Assembly: GCA_021155855.1 (NCBI GenBank)
Contig: JAJNAZ010000023.1
Location: 1-35,918, forward strand
Length of the DNA: 35,918 nucleotides
Origin: Solirubrobacterales bacterium
Lineage (GTDB): Bacteria; Actinomycetota; Thermoleophilia; Solirubrobacterales; 70-9
Reading direction: 5' to 3'
The position numbers and the translations under genes were made by a program. Below the pieces are notes generated by a model. It was not told where the DNA came from. It searched no databases and saw only the letters and a program-made list of their open reading frames with translations. Of this stretch, positions 7,364 through 15,520 are shown piece after piece; the stretch's first letter is position 1, and each line of letters opens with the position of its first letter.

Positions 7364-8515
7364 CTAGGGCTCGAGGTCGTAGCGGTAGTCGGTGAGCGTC
7401 TCGCAGCCGTCGTCGGTGACCAGCAGCAGGTCTTCGAAGCGCACCCCGCCGAGCGCTCGGTCCCAGAGGCCCGGCTCGACCGCGATCACGTCGCCGGCTA
7501 CCAGCACCTCGTGGCCGGATTGGCCGAGGCTGGGCGCTTCGTGGACCTGGAGGCCGACGCCGTGGCCGAGCGAGAACTGAAATCCCTCGCTCGGATCGTC
7601 CCCGGGGCCGGTGCGCTGGGTCCGGTGTCCGGCGCCTTCGAACACCTCGCAGGCGAGCGCGTGCAGCTCGCGGCCGCTGACGCCGGGCCGGGTCGCCTCG
7701 TGCGCCCGCTCGAGCGCCTCGCGGACCAGCGCCTCCTGCGCGCGCACCTCCTCGGGCACCTCGCCGACGACGAAGGTCCGGGTCATGTCGGCCCAGCACC
7801 CCGAGCGCTCGTCGCGCGGCCAGACGTCGACCTGGATCGGCAGGCCGGTGGGCAGCGGGCCCGAGCCCGCCTCGTGGCCGAAGCCCTGGCGGACCGAGGC
7901 GACGATCACCTCCGGAGGTGCCGGGGCCCCCTGCGACGCGCACGCCGCGCGCAGCGCCGCGCGCAGCGCCTCGGCGGTCAGGACATCGCCGTCGACCGTG
8001 AGCGTGCCGCCGTCGTCGGCGACCGACCGCCGCAGCAGTCCCGCCGCCGACGCCATCCCGGCCTCCGCCGCCCGCTGGGCGCGCCGGATCCCCTCGAGCT
8101 CGGCCGCCGATTTCACCCGTCGCCGTGCCTCGAAGGTCTCGGCGTCCGCCGTCAGCGAGATCCCGTCGGCGCGCAGCCGATCGGCCACCAGGAGCGGGAA
8201 CTCCGGGTCGACGATCGCCTCGCTCACCCCCATCCGGGCGGCGGCGCGACTCGCGAGCTCGAGGTCGAGCTCGGTCGACGAGATGCCGCTCTCGAGCAGC
8301 TCGTGGAAGCCGAGCTCGCCGAGCTCGTGCAGCTCGGCGTCGGGGACGACCGCGGCGATCCGCTCGCGCTCGATGATGCTGGTCAGCACGTGCCGGCGTC
8401 CGTCGACGATCCCGAACAGCAGCGGATCGCCGATCGCGAGCGGCAGCTCGTGGCGCAGGGCGGCGCTGCGCTCGGTATCGCCGTAGAACAGCAGCGCGGG
8501 AGCGTCGGCTGCCAC
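7364..8515 (-). CDS. M24-family metallopeptidase (Xaa-Pro aminopeptidase-like)
   Basis: 383 residues from GTG 8515, which directly follows the TGA of the upstream ligase gene. A creatinase-type N-terminal domain (about 1-130) precedes the pita-bread catalytic domain. The five metal ligands can be seen: the two Asp in QVDVWPRD and WADMTRTF, His in SLGHGVGLQVHE, Glu in VEPGLW and the last Glu in VRFEDL. Such enzymes remove N-terminal residues before proline, with two Mn or Zn ions. The protein is cytoplasmic and probably translationally coupled to the acyl-CoA ligase. The functional link between the two is unclear. Confidence 0.85.
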   Translation of the reverse strand: MAADAPALLFYGDTERSAALRHELPLAIGDPLLFGIVDGRRHVLTSIIERERIAAVVPDAELHELGELGFHELLESGISSTELDLELASRAAARMGVSEAIVDPEFPLLVADRLRADGISLTADAETFEARRRVKSAAELEGIRRAQRAAEAGMASAAGLLRRSVADDGGTLTVDGDVLTAEALRAALRAACASQGAPAPPEVIVASVRQGFGHEAGSGPLPTGLPIQVDVWPRDERSGCWADMTRTFVVGEVPEEVRAQEALVREALERAHEATRPGVSGRELHALACEVFEGAGHRTQRTGPGDDPSEGFQFSLGHGVGLQVHEAPSLGQSGHEVLVAGDVIAVEPGLWDRALGGVRFEDLLLVTDDGCETLTDYRYDLEP

Positions 8516-10018
8516 TCAGCCGTCGGCCGGACCCGCCGGCGGCTCGATCTCGCGCTTGAGGATCTTCCCGGTCGGGCCCTTGGGCAGCTCGTCCACGAAC
8601 CAGACCTTGCGCGGGTACTTGTAGGCGGCGACCTGCTCCTTGCAGTGCTCGCGGATGTCGTCCTCGGTGCAGGGGGCGTCCTCCTTGAGCGCGATCGCGG
8701 CGCCCACCTCCTCGCCGAGATCGTCGTGGGGGACTCCGACCACGGCCGCCTCGCGGACCGCCGGGTGCTCGTAGATCACCTCCTCGACCTCGCGCGGGTA
8801 GACGTTGTAGCCGCCGCGGATGATCAGGTCCTTCTTGCGGTCGACGATGAAGAAGTAGCCGTCCTCGTCGACGGTGGCCACGTCGCCGCTCTTGAACCAG
8901 CCGTCGTCGGTGATCGCCTCCGCGGTCGCCTCGGGCCGGTCCCAATAGCCCTTCATCACGTTGTGGCCGCGGATCACGATCTCGCCCGGCTCGCCCGCGG
9001 GGACCTCGTTACCGGCGTCGTCGACCACCTTCATCTCGACGCCCTCGATCGGGATGCCGATCGAGCCCGGCTTGCGCTCGCGGTCGGGATGGTTGAAGGA
9101 GGCGACGGGCGAGGTCTCGGAGAGTCCGTAGCCCTCGAGCACCTTGCAGTCGAAGGCCTGCTCGAACGCCCGCATCACCTCGACCGGCATCGCCGAGCCG
9201 CCGGAGGCACAGAGCTCGAGACAGGAGGTGTCGAAGCTCGCCTTGTCGGGGTGATGGAGCATCGCCGCGTACATCGTCGGCACGCCCTCGAACACGGTCA
9301 CCCGGTCGCGGTCGATGATCTCGAGCGCCTTGCCGGGGTCGAAGCGCGGGATCAGGCTCAGGCAGGCACCAGCCCGGACCGCCGCGTTGAGCCCGCAGGT
9401 CTGGCCGAAGGAGTGAAACAGCGGCAGCGCCCCGAGCACGACCGCGGTGTTGTCGACGCCGGCGAAGCCGACGAAGGCGTCGACGTTGCGAGCCAGGTTG
9501 GCGTGGGTGAGCTCGGCGCCCTTCGGTGTCCCGGTGGTCCCGGACGTGTAGAGGATCACCGCGGTGTCGTTGTCGGCGCGCTCGGCGGTCTCGAAGCTGT
9601 GCTCGTAGCGGCCTATCAGCTGCTCGAACTCGCCCGGCTCGACCAGGATTAGGTCCGCTCCGGCCTCCCCCGCCCCGGCCTCCGCCGCCTCCGCGAACCC
9701 GTGCCAGGCGAACAGCAGCTTGGCACCGGAGTCGGAGAGGTAGAAGCCGACCTCGCGCTGCTTCAGCAACACGTTCATCGGCACGACCACGGCCCCAAGC
9801 TTCAGCACGCCGTAGTAGATGACCGGGAAGTAGGGAACGTTCGGGAGCATGATCCCGACCCGGTCGCCGGGCTCGATCCCGCGGTCGGCGAGCAGGTTCG
9901 CCACTCCGCTGGCGGCCGCGTCGAGGTGCTTGTAGGCGAGCTCGGCGTCATCGAGCTTGATCGCTACCGAGTCCGCGTGCTCGCGCGCCGACCGGGACAG
10001 ATTCTCGGCCAGGTTCAT
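8516..10018 (-). CDS. Long-chain acyl-CoA ligase (AMP-forming)
   Basis: 500 residues from ATG 10018, which has a strong purine-rich ribosome site (GGAGAGGAGACGAGG); an upstream GTG at 10039 is less likely. ANL-superfamily motifs are in order: P-loop YTSGTTGTPKG (157-167), VLEGYGLSETSP, the hinge region VDRKKDLIIRGGYNVYP and the C-terminal lysine motif GPTGKILKRE. It should adenylate a carboxylic acid and transfer it to CoA. The length and the GYNVYPREVE segment fit the FadD/medium-to-long chain group. The crotonase at 3668 could act on its products but is not in the same operon. Confidence 0.9.
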   Translation of the reverse strand: MNLAENLSRSAREHADSVAIKLDDAELAYKHLDAAASGVANLLADRGIEPGDRVGIMLPNVPYFPVIYYGVLKLGAVVVPMNVLLKQREVGFYLSDSGAKLLFAWHGFAEAAEAGAGEAGADLILVEPGEFEQLIGRYEHSFETAERADNDTAVILYTSGTTGTPKGAELTHANLARNVDAFVGFAGVDNTAVVLGALPLFHSFGQTCGLNAAVRAGACLSLIPRFDPGKALEIIDRDRVTVFEGVPTMYAAMLHHPDKASFDTSCLELCASGGSAMPVEVMRAFEQAFDCKVLEGYGLSETSPVASFNHPDRERKPGSIGIPIEGVEMKVVDDAGNEVPAGEPGEIVIRGHNVMKGYWDRPEATAEAITDDGWFKSGDVATVDEDGYFFIVDRKKDLIIRGGYNVYPREVEEVIYEHPAVREAAVVGVPHDDLGEEVGAAIALKEDAPCTEDDIREHCKEQVAAYKYPRKVWFVDELPKGPTGKILKREIEPPAGPADG

Positions 10019-10061
10019 CCTCGTCTCCTCTCCTCGCACAGGAACGCGAGTCTATTGCGGC

Positions 10062-10411
10062 GTGGTTGTCGCCGTTCACGGTGAGCTCGACGTCCGCCAC
10101 GTCGGCGACTTCAACCGCACCCTGCTCGAGCTCGTCCCGGATCCCGATCGTGCCCTGATCGTCTCGCTGATCGAGTGCGACTTCGTCGACTCGGTCGGGG
10201 TCGCGGCGCTGCTCGCCGCGTACCGGCGTGTGCAGGCCCGCGGCCGGCGTCCGATGGCGATCGTCAGCCCCGCCGGCTCGGAGGTCCGCGGGCGCCTGCG
10301 CCGGGCCGGGCTCGAGGAGCTGATCCCCACCTTCGGGTCCTCGAAGATGCCGACGCGGCGACGCTCTCGCTGCCGCCGCGCGACCGGCCCACGGAGATGT
10401 TCGGACCCTAG
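10062..10411 (+). pseudogene. STAS-domain protein, interrupted by an apparent frameshift
   Basis: From GTG 10062 one frame encodes a clear STAS fold (VVVAVHGELDVRHVGDF to AGLEELIPTFG, about 92 residues). That frame then degenerates into arginine-rich sequence up to 10646, inside the opposite gene. The missing end is in another frame from about 10337: VLEDADAATLSLPPRDRPTE and a stop at 10411, typical of STAS C-termini. Adding one base near 10335 (TTCGGGTCC) restores a protein of about 117 residues. This could be a real deletion or a sequencing error. The loop that usually reads DSSG in anti-sigma antagonists reads DSVG, so the serine normally phosphorylated is Val. It is divergent from the acyl-CoA ligase. 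Confidence 0.75.
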
Positions 10412-10449
10412 TCGACGGCGAGGTGGACGGCCTCCGGCCGTCCTCGGGA

Positions 10450-12099
10450 CTAGATCCGCACGGTCTCGGCGCCGAGCTCTTCGGCGATCGCGATCTCCGG
10501 CGAGTAGTCGACCGGGACGACGATCAGCGAGGGCAGACCCAGGGCCAGCGCCTCGGCCAGGCGACGGCCGTAGTCGTCGACCGATTCACAGCGCCAGGCC
10601 GGCATCCCGAACGACTCGGCGAAGCGGACGAAGTCGGGATTGGTGAAGTCGGTGCCGAAGTGGCGCCCGAAGCGCTGGTCCTGCTTCCAGACGATCGAGC
10701 CGTACTGGCGGTTCTCCAGGACCACGTTGACGAAGCCGGTCCCGAGGCGCTTCGCGGTCTCCAGCTCCTGGGCGTTCATCAAAAAGCCGCCGTCGCCCGA
10801 GACCGCGACCACCTTGCGGTTCGGGCGCACCAGCTTCGCCGCGATCGCCGCCGGGACCGCGAACCCCATCCCGGCGAGGCCGTTGGCGATCAGCACCGTG
10901 TTCGGCTCGTGGGCGGGCCACAGGCGTCCGATCCAGAGCTTGTGCAGGCCGACGTCGGAGACGAGGATGTCCTCGCGGCCGAGCAGCCTGCGGATCTCGA
11001 GCAGGGCGCGGGGCGGGCGGATCGGAAAGGCGTCGTCGGAGCCGGCGACCTCGAGCCTGCCGATCACGGCCTCACGCAGCCGGGAGCCGCCCGAGAGGGT
11101 CGTTCGACGGCACTCCTCCGCCAGCCGCGAGAGGGTCGTGTAGGGGTCGCCGATCAGCTCGACCTCGCAGATGAAGTTCTCGTCGGTCTCCGCCGGCACC
11201 GAGTCGATGCAGACGATGCGCCGGTCGCGGTCCGGGTTCCAGAGCGCCGGCGAGTGCTCGACCAGGTCGTAGCCGACCGTGATCACGAGGTCGGCCTCGT
11301 CGAAGCCGGCCATGTCGAAGTCGCCCGCCTGCAGGCCGACCGCGCCCAGCGCCCGCTCGGAGTCGGCGTCCATGAGGCCCTTGGCCATGAACGTCTCCGC
11401 GACCGGGATCCCGGTCGCGCGCGAGAACTCGCGCAGCGCCGGCGCCGCCCGCGCCCGGACGACCCCGTTGCCGGCGAGCACGATCGGGCGCTCGGCGCCG
11501 TTGATCAGTGTCGCCGCCTGGAGGATCAGCCGCGCCGGGGGCTCCACGTTGGTCGCCGGGGGGTGGGCGAGCGGCGCGGCGGGCCCGTCCGCGGGCACCG
11601 GCGCCGCCATCACGTCCTCGGGCAGTTCGAGGTGCGTCGCCCCCGGCTTCTCCTGCTCGGCGAGCTTGAATGCCTTGCGCACCGCCTCCGCGGTGATCCC
11701 GGGATCGGAGATCCGCGCGTTCCACTTCGTGATCGGGCGCATCAGGCTGACCACGTCGATGTGCTGGTGCGACTCCTTGTGCTGGCGCTCGAGCTCCGCC
11801 TGGCCGGTGAGCGCGACCAGCGGCGCGCGGTCGAGGTAGGCGTCGGCGACCGCGGTGACCAGGTTGGTGGCCCCGGGGCCGAGCGTGCCCAGGCAGACCC
11901 CGGCGTGGCCCGTGAGCCGGCCGTAGACGTCGGCGATGAACGCCCCACCCTGCTCGTGTCGGACCGGGACGAAACGGATCGCGCTCGCCTCCAGGGCCGC
12001 GTTGAGGTCGAGCGTCTCCTCGCCCGGGATCCCGAACACATACTCGACCCCCTCGGACTCGAGGCAGCGGACGAGCAGCTCGGCGGCGGTTGGCGTCAC
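10450..12099 (-). CDS. Thiamine-diphosphate enzyme, acetolactate synthase large-subunit-like
   Basis: 549 residues from GTG 12099, supported by TAGCCT ending 8 nt upstream (leaderless). Three domains are visible. The N-terminal Pyr domain has the catalytic glutamate E49 in VRHEQGGAF; a central domain follows; the C-terminal PP domain has the metal/ThDP motif starting GDGGFLMN and ending NRQYG. FGTDFTNPDFVRFAESFGMP resembles AlsS/IlvB. It probably joins two pyruvates, or pyruvate and another oxoacid. No regulatory small subunit lies nearby, which fits a catabolic AlsS type or another decarboxylase-like member. It is divergent from the amidase. Confidence 0.85.
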   Translation of the reverse strand: MTPTAAELLVRCLESEGVEYVFGIPGEETLDLNAALEASAIRFVPVRHEQGGAFIADVYGRLTGHAGVCLGTLGPGATNLVTAVADAYLDRAPLVALTGQAELERQHKESHQHIDVVSLMRPITKWNARISDPGITAEAVRKAFKLAEQEKPGATHLELPEDVMAAPVPADGPAAPLAHPPATNVEPPARLILQAATLINGAERPIVLAGNGVVRARAAPALREFSRATGIPVAETFMAKGLMDADSERALGAVGLQAGDFDMAGFDEADLVITVGYDLVEHSPALWNPDRDRRIVCIDSVPAETDENFICEVELIGDPYTTLSRLAEECRRTTLSGGSRLREAVIGRLEVAGSDDAFPIRPPRALLEIRRLLGREDILVSDVGLHKLWIGRLWPAHEPNTVLIANGLAGMGFAVPAAIAAKLVRPNRKVVAVSGDGGFLMNAQELETAKRLGTGFVNVVLENRQYGSIVWKQDQRFGRHFGTDFTNPDFVRFAESFGMPAWRCESVDDYGRRLAEALALGLPSLIVVPVDYSPEIAIAEELGAETVRI

Positions 12100-12107
12100 T
12101 GCGAGGC

Positions 12108-12113
12108 AGGCTA
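12108..12113 (-). promoter_or_regulatory. -10 box of a leaderless promoter (acetolactate synthase-like gene)
   Basis: On the minus strand TAGCCT is followed by 8 nt and then the GTG start. No Shine-Dalgarno sequence is present. Confidence 0.45.
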
Positions 12114-12168
12114 CGAGATGCGCGCGCCCCGCCCCGCCGCTCGTGCGCCCGGGCAGCCGGCGCTGGAC

Positions 12169-12174
12169 TACGCT
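12169..12174 (+). promoter_or_regulatory. -10 box of a leaderless promoter (amidase gene)
   Basis: TACGCT ends 8 nt before the ATG at 12183. The divergent -10 box for the neighbouring gene is only 55 bp away, so the two promoters share one short region. Confidence 0.45.
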
Positions 12175-12182
12175 GGCGCGCG

Positions 12183-13676
12183 ATGGCCACCACGACCGCC
12201 GCGACCGCACCGATCACCGAGCGCTCGGCGACGGCACTTGCCGGTGCGATCCGTGCCGGAGAGCTGCGCTCGCGCCAGGTCGTCGACGAGCACATTGAGC
12301 TGATCGAGCGGGTGAACCCGCGCCTGAACGCGCTCGTCGCCGACCGCTTCGAGGCGGCGCGCGCGGAGGCGGATGCCGCCGACGCCCGCGTCGCGAAGAG
12401 CGCGGGCCAGGGCGAGCTGCCGCCGCTGCTCGGCGTCCCGTGCACGATCAAGGAGTCGTTCGCGGTCGCCGGACTGCCGAACTCGGCCGGGCTGCACCAC
12501 CGCAGGGACGTCTGCGCACCGGCGCACGCGGTCGCGGTCGAGCGCCTGGTCGAGGCCGGCGCGATCCCGCTCGGGGTCACCAACGTCTCCGAGCTGACCC
12601 TGTGGATCGAGTCCACCAACCGCGTCTACGGGCGCACGAACAACGCCTACGACCACCGGCGCACCGCGGGCGGCTCGTCGGGCGGCGAGGGGGCCGCGAT
12701 CGGCTCCGGCTTCGCCCCGTTCGGGATCGGCACCGACTTCGGCGGTTCGATCCGGATCCCGGCGTTCTTCAACGGCGTCTTCGGCCACAAGCCGACCGGC
12801 CGCCTGGTCCCCCACACCGGCCACTTCCCGGCGCCGAAGAACGAGATCGGCGCGCGGCTGCTCGGGATCGGCCCGCTCGCCCGCCGGGCCGAGGACCTGT
12901 GGCCGGTGGTGCGGGCGCTCGCCGGACCCGACGGCGTCGACACCACGGTCGAGGAGTTCGAGCTCGGCGATCCTGGCGAGGTCTCGATCGAGGGCCTGCA
13001 GGTGACGATCACCGACGACGCCACCGTGCTCCCCGTGTCGGCCGAGCTTCGCAACGCGCGCCTGCACGCAGCGAGCGCGCTCGCCGAGCGCGGCGCCCTG
13101 GTGCGGCGGGTCTCGCTGCGCGGCCTGCGCCGGGCGGTCCAGCCCTATCTCGAGGCGGTGCGCCAGTCCGGCAGCCTCACCGAGATGTTCGAGGAGGAGG
13201 GCTATGACTTTCCGCCTCTGCGGCGGCTGCTCGTCGACGGGATTCGCCGACGATCCGTCCACACCCCGGCCCTGGTGATCTCGCATCTGGCCGAGAAGGC
13301 CTCCGGGCGCCTACCCGAGCGGCTCGAGCGGCGCGCCGCTGCCGCTACCAGGACGCTGGAGGCCGAGGTCGAGGAGGCGATCGGCGACGGGGTCCTTTTG
13401 CACCCGCCGTTTGCTCGCGTGGCCCCGCGCCACGGGGGCACCGTCGGACGCCCGTGGATCCTCGGCCCGATGGCCGCCTTCAACCTGCTCGGCCTACCCG
13501 CGACCGAGATCCCCCTCGGCCTCAACCAGCGGGGCCTGCCGCTCGGCGTCCAGGCCGCCGCCGCCCGCGGCCACGACCACCTGTCGGTCGCGGTCGCAGT
13601 CGAGCTCGAGCGCGCCTTCGGCGGCTGGGTGCCGCCGCGCCCAAGCGCCGGCCCCGGGCGCGCTATTCGACCGTGA
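12183..13676 (+). CDS. Amidase-signature family hydrolase
   Basis: 497 residues from ATG 12183. The amidase-signature triad is complete: K90 in CTIKESF, cis-Ser S165 in GGSSGGEG and nucleophile S189 in DFGGSIRIP. Spacing between the two serines is 24, as in fatty-acid amide hydrolase (FAAH), and GGSSGGEGAAIGSG resembles FAAH more than GatA. A nearby GatB/GatC is absent, so this is a stand-alone amide hydrolase acting in the cytoplasm, with unknown substrate. Its last 14 bp overlap the end of the convergent cupredoxin gene. Confidence 0.87.
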   Translation: MATTTAATAPITERSATALAGAIRAGELRSRQVVDEHIELIERVNPRLNALVADRFEAARAEADAADARVAKSAGQGELPPLLGVPCTIKESFAVAGLPNSAGLHHRRDVCAPAHAVAVERLVEAGAIPLGVTNVSELTLWIESTNRVYGRTNNAYDHRRTAGGSSGGEGAAIGSGFAPFGIGTDFGGSIRIPAFFNGVFGHKPTGRLVPHTGHFPAPKNEIGARLLGIGPLARRAEDLWPVVRALAGPDGVDTTVEEFELGDPGEVSIEGLQVTITDDATVLPVSAELRNARLHAASALAERGALVRRVSLRGLRRAVQPYLEAVRQSGSLTEMFEEEGYDFPPLRRLLVDGIRRRSVHTPALVISHLAEKASGRLPERLERRAAAATRTLEAEVEEAIGDGVLLHPPFARVAPRHGGTVGRPWILGPMAAFNLLGLPATEIPLGLNQRGLPLGVQAAAARGHDHLSVAVAVELERAFGGWVPPRPSAGPGRAIRP

Positions 13677-14106
13677 CCGTGCCCTCCATCCCCTCCTCGC
13701 GATGCCCGGGGATCGCGCAGTACATCTCGTACTCGCCCGGTTCGAGCTCGACCGTGAGGTCGGTCTTCTGGCCGCCCTCGACCGTGTCGGAGACCTCCTC
13801 GACCCCGTTGCCCTCGACCTCGAGGTTGTGCGGGGCCGAGCCGTCGTTGCTGACCGCGAACGTCACCTCGCCCGCCTGCGCGGTCACGTCGGCGGGCTTG
13901 ATCGCGAACTCGACCTCGGAGATGTCGATCGTCTCGCCACCACCCCCGCCCGCGACCTCGGTGGTGGTGTCCTCGGTGGTGGTCTCCTCGGCAGTCGTCT
14001 CGCTTGCCGCCGGCGTGGTCTCGTCGTCGTCATCGTCCCCGCAGGCGGCGACTGCAAGCGGGATCGCGAGCAGGATGGCGACGAGGGCGAAGGATTTGCG
14101 GATCAA
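13663..14106 (-). CDS. Cupredoxin-like lipoprotein (plastocyanin/azurin family)
   Basis: 147 residues from TTG 14106, chosen because GAGGAGG lies 6 nt upstream and the reading continues as a lipoprotein signal peptide (lipobox AVAAC, C22). After a Thr/Glu-rich linker (about 28-58) comes a blue-copper domain with all four type 1 copper ligands: H93, C130, H135 and M140 (APHN, MYCAIPGH, EGM). It should sit on the outer face of the membrane and carry electrons or bind copper. The gene is divergent from an ECF sigma gene, and the two share a promoter motif (CAATCC-N16-CGTA). An upstream ATG at 14190 would place the signal peptide 28 residues in and is rejected. Confidence 0.88.
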   Translation of the reverse strand: MIRKSFALVAILLAIPLAVAACGDDDDDETTPAASETTAEETTTEDTTTEVAGGGGGETIDISEVEFAIKPADVTAQAGEVTFAVSNDGSAPHNLEVEGNGVEEVSDTVEGGQKTDLTVELEPGEYEMYCAIPGHREEGMEGTVTVE

Positions 14107-14152
14107 GTTAGCCTCCTCGAGGAGCTTTGGATGGATCCCCTCTGCCTGTCGA

Positions 14153-14178
14153 TACGGGCGAGCCCGGCCGCGGGATTG
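14153..14178 (-). promoter_or_regulatory. ECF-type promoter of the cupredoxin gene
   Basis: On the minus strand CAATCC (14178-14173) and CGTA (14156-14153) are separated by exactly 16 nt. The same pair and spacing occur on the other strand before the sigma gene. The predicted start of transcription leaves a leader of about 40 nt containing GAGGAGG. Confidence 0.65.
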
Positions 14179-14187
14179 CGCGCCCGA

Positions 14188-14213
14188 CAATCCCGGCGCA
14201 CGCGGCGCTCGTA
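14188..14213 (+). promoter_or_regulatory. ECF-type promoter of the sigma/anti-sigma operon
   Basis: CAATCC (14188-14193), 16 nt, CGTA (14210-14213), then 7 nt to the ATG, so the transcript would be leaderless. CGT is a common -10 core for ECF sigma factors. Autoregulation by the encoded sigma factor is the simplest reading. Confidence 0.65.
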
Positions 14214-14220
14214 AGACCGG

Positions 14221-14802
14221 ATGTGGTCGCTTTCAGATGAGGCGCTCGTAGCCGGCCTCGCCGCCGGCGACCAGGGCGCGGCAACCGCGTTCGTGCGTCG
14301 CTTCCAGGCGCGGGTCTTCGGGCTCGCGGTGACCATGGTCGGCGATCGCGCGGTCGCCGAGGAGATCGCGCAGGAGGCGTTCACGCGGGCGTGGCGCCAC
14401 GCGGGCGCCTACGACGCGCGCCGCGGCCGGGTGACCACGTGGCTGCTCTCGATCACCCGCAACCTGGCGATCGACCATCTGCGGGCGAAGCGAACCGAGC
14501 CGCTCGACCCGGACGCGATCGGCGACGCGGAGCGCGCGATGTGGGCGACCGCGGCACGCTCGGCGGCGACGCCGGGGGACGGTGAGACCGATGAGCTGCG
14601 CGCGATGCTCGGCGACTTGCCCGGCGAGCAGCGCCGCGCCTTGCTGCTCGCCGCCCTGTTCGGCTACACGGCGCGCGAGATCGGCGCGATCGAGCAGATC
14701 CCCCTGGGGACGGCGAAGACGCGAATCCGCGCCGCGATGCGGAAGCTCGGCCGCGACACACCCGGCCGCGACGACGAACGACGCCGGGGAGGGATGCGAT
14801 GA
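14221..14802 (+). CDS. ECF-subfamily RNA polymerase sigma factor
   Basis: 193 residues. Sigma region 2 (about 10-90) has FVRRFQARVFGLAVTMVGDR, then EEIAQEAFTRAWRHA and TTWLLSITRNLAIDHLRAKR. Region 4 (about 115-180) has LPGEQRRALLLAALFGYTAREIG and the HTH PLGTAKTRIRAAMRKL. Region 3 is missing, as in ECF factors. It overlaps the next gene, its probable anti-sigma factor, by 4 bp (ATGA). It probably switches on its own operon and the divergent cupredoxin, which share a promoter motif. The stimulus is unknown; the neighbours suggest copper or redox stress. Confidence 0.93.
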   Translation: MWSLSDEALVAGLAAGDQGAATAFVRRFQARVFGLAVTMVGDRAVAEEIAQEAFTRAWRHAGAYDARRGRVTTWLLSITRNLAIDHLRAKRTEPLDPDAIGDAERAMWATAARSAATPGDGETDELRAMLGDLPGEQRRALLLAALFGYTAREIGAIEQIPLGTAKTRIRAAMRKLGRDTPGRDDERRRGGMR

Positions 14803-15479
14803 GCACCGACTGCGAGCGGGTGCGCGAGATCGCCGCGGAGCTGGCGCTCGGGATCGCCGACGGCGAGGACCGCGCCCGAGCGCTGGAGCACCTCGCGGAG
14901 TGCACCGGCTGCAGGGCCGCGGTCGAGCGGCTCTCGTCGGTCGCCGACGAGCTGCTTTTGCTCGCACCGGCCCAGGAGCCGCCGCCGGGGTTCGAGGGCC
15001 GGGTCGCCGAGTCGCTGCGACCGGCGGCGCGGCGCGCCTGGCGTGGCCGCCGCCTGGCACTGCCGGTGGTGGCCGCGCTCAGCGCTGCGGCGCTAGCGGC
15101 GGGCGCCGTCTGGTTCGCGCTCGGCGACGATCGCGAGCTCGCCGATTCCTACCGCCAGGAGCTCGCGGTCGCCAACGGCGAGTACTTCGACGCCTCCTCC
15201 CTGGAGCTTCCCGGCGGCGAGAAGGTCGGCTACATCTACGGCTATCAGGGGCGGGCGTCGTGGGTGCTGGCCCTGATCTACGACGGCGTTGACGACGGCA
15301 CCTACCGGCTCGAGCTGGTCGCCGAGGGCGGCGAGAAGCTGCCCCTGACCGAGCTCGAGATTGCCCGCGAGGAGGGCAGCGCCGGCGCCGCGACCCCGAT
15401 CGACTACGAGCGGCTGACCGAGGTGCGGCTGCTCGACGAGCGCGGGCGCGAGGTGGCCGACTCGGAGCTGCGGGAGTAG
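14799..15479 (+). CDS. Anti-sigma factor, single-pass membrane protein (zinc-finger ZAS type)
   Basis: 226 residues. The N-terminal cytoplasmic part has the ZAS zinc motif HLAECTGC (H31, C35, C38), which in this family clamps sigma regions 2 and 4. One membrane helix follows (about 86-107), then a 119-residue external domain (RskA-like, many acidic residues). Its ATG overlaps the sigma gene stop by 4 bp, so the two are made in equal amounts. The outside domain probably senses a signal or undergoes regulated proteolysis to release the sigma factor. No other function is evident. Confidence 0.88.
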   Translation: MSTDCERVREIAAELALGIADGEDRARALEHLAECTGCRAAVERLSSVADELLLLAPAQEPPPGFEGRVAESLRPAARRAWRGRRLALPVVAALSAAALAAGAVWFALGDDRELADSYRQELAVANGEYFDASSLELPGGEKVGYIYGYQGRASWVLALIYDGVDDGTYRLELVAEGGEKLPLTELEIAREEGSAGAATPIDYERLTEVRLLDERGREVADSELRE

Positions 15480-15493
15480 GCGAGCTTCTCGCT

Positions 15494-15510
15494 ATACCCC
15501 TAAGGGGTAT
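15494..15510. promoter_or_regulatory. CsoR-like operator upstream of the DUF4396 gene
   Basis: ATACCCCTAAGGGGTAT is a perfect inverted repeat with 8-bp arms around one central base. It has the ATACCCC/GGGGTAT form known for CsoR copper repressors (and related RcnR/FrmR-type metal or formaldehyde sensors). It lies immediately before the -10 box TATCGT (15515-15520), so bound repressor would block the promoter. No csoR gene is in the window. Confidence 0.7.
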
Positions 15511-15514
15511 GTGA

Positions 15515-15520
15515 TATCGT
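15515..15520 (+). promoter_or_regulatory. -10 box of a leaderless promoter (DUF4396 gene)
   Basis: TATCGT ends 7 nt before the ATG at 15528. The palindromic operator fills the spacer just upstream. Confidence 0.5.

Noticed and set aside
7217-9652. An 811-codon open frame on the plus strand
   Set aside because: It is antisense to the glycosidase, M24 peptidase and acyl-CoA ligase, which have full motifs. Its product is Arg/Asp/Leu-rich with no domain; long antisense frames are normal at this GC content.
10423-12303. A 626-codon open frame on the plus strand
   Set aside because: Antisense to the acetolactate synthase-like gene, which has all catalytic motifs.
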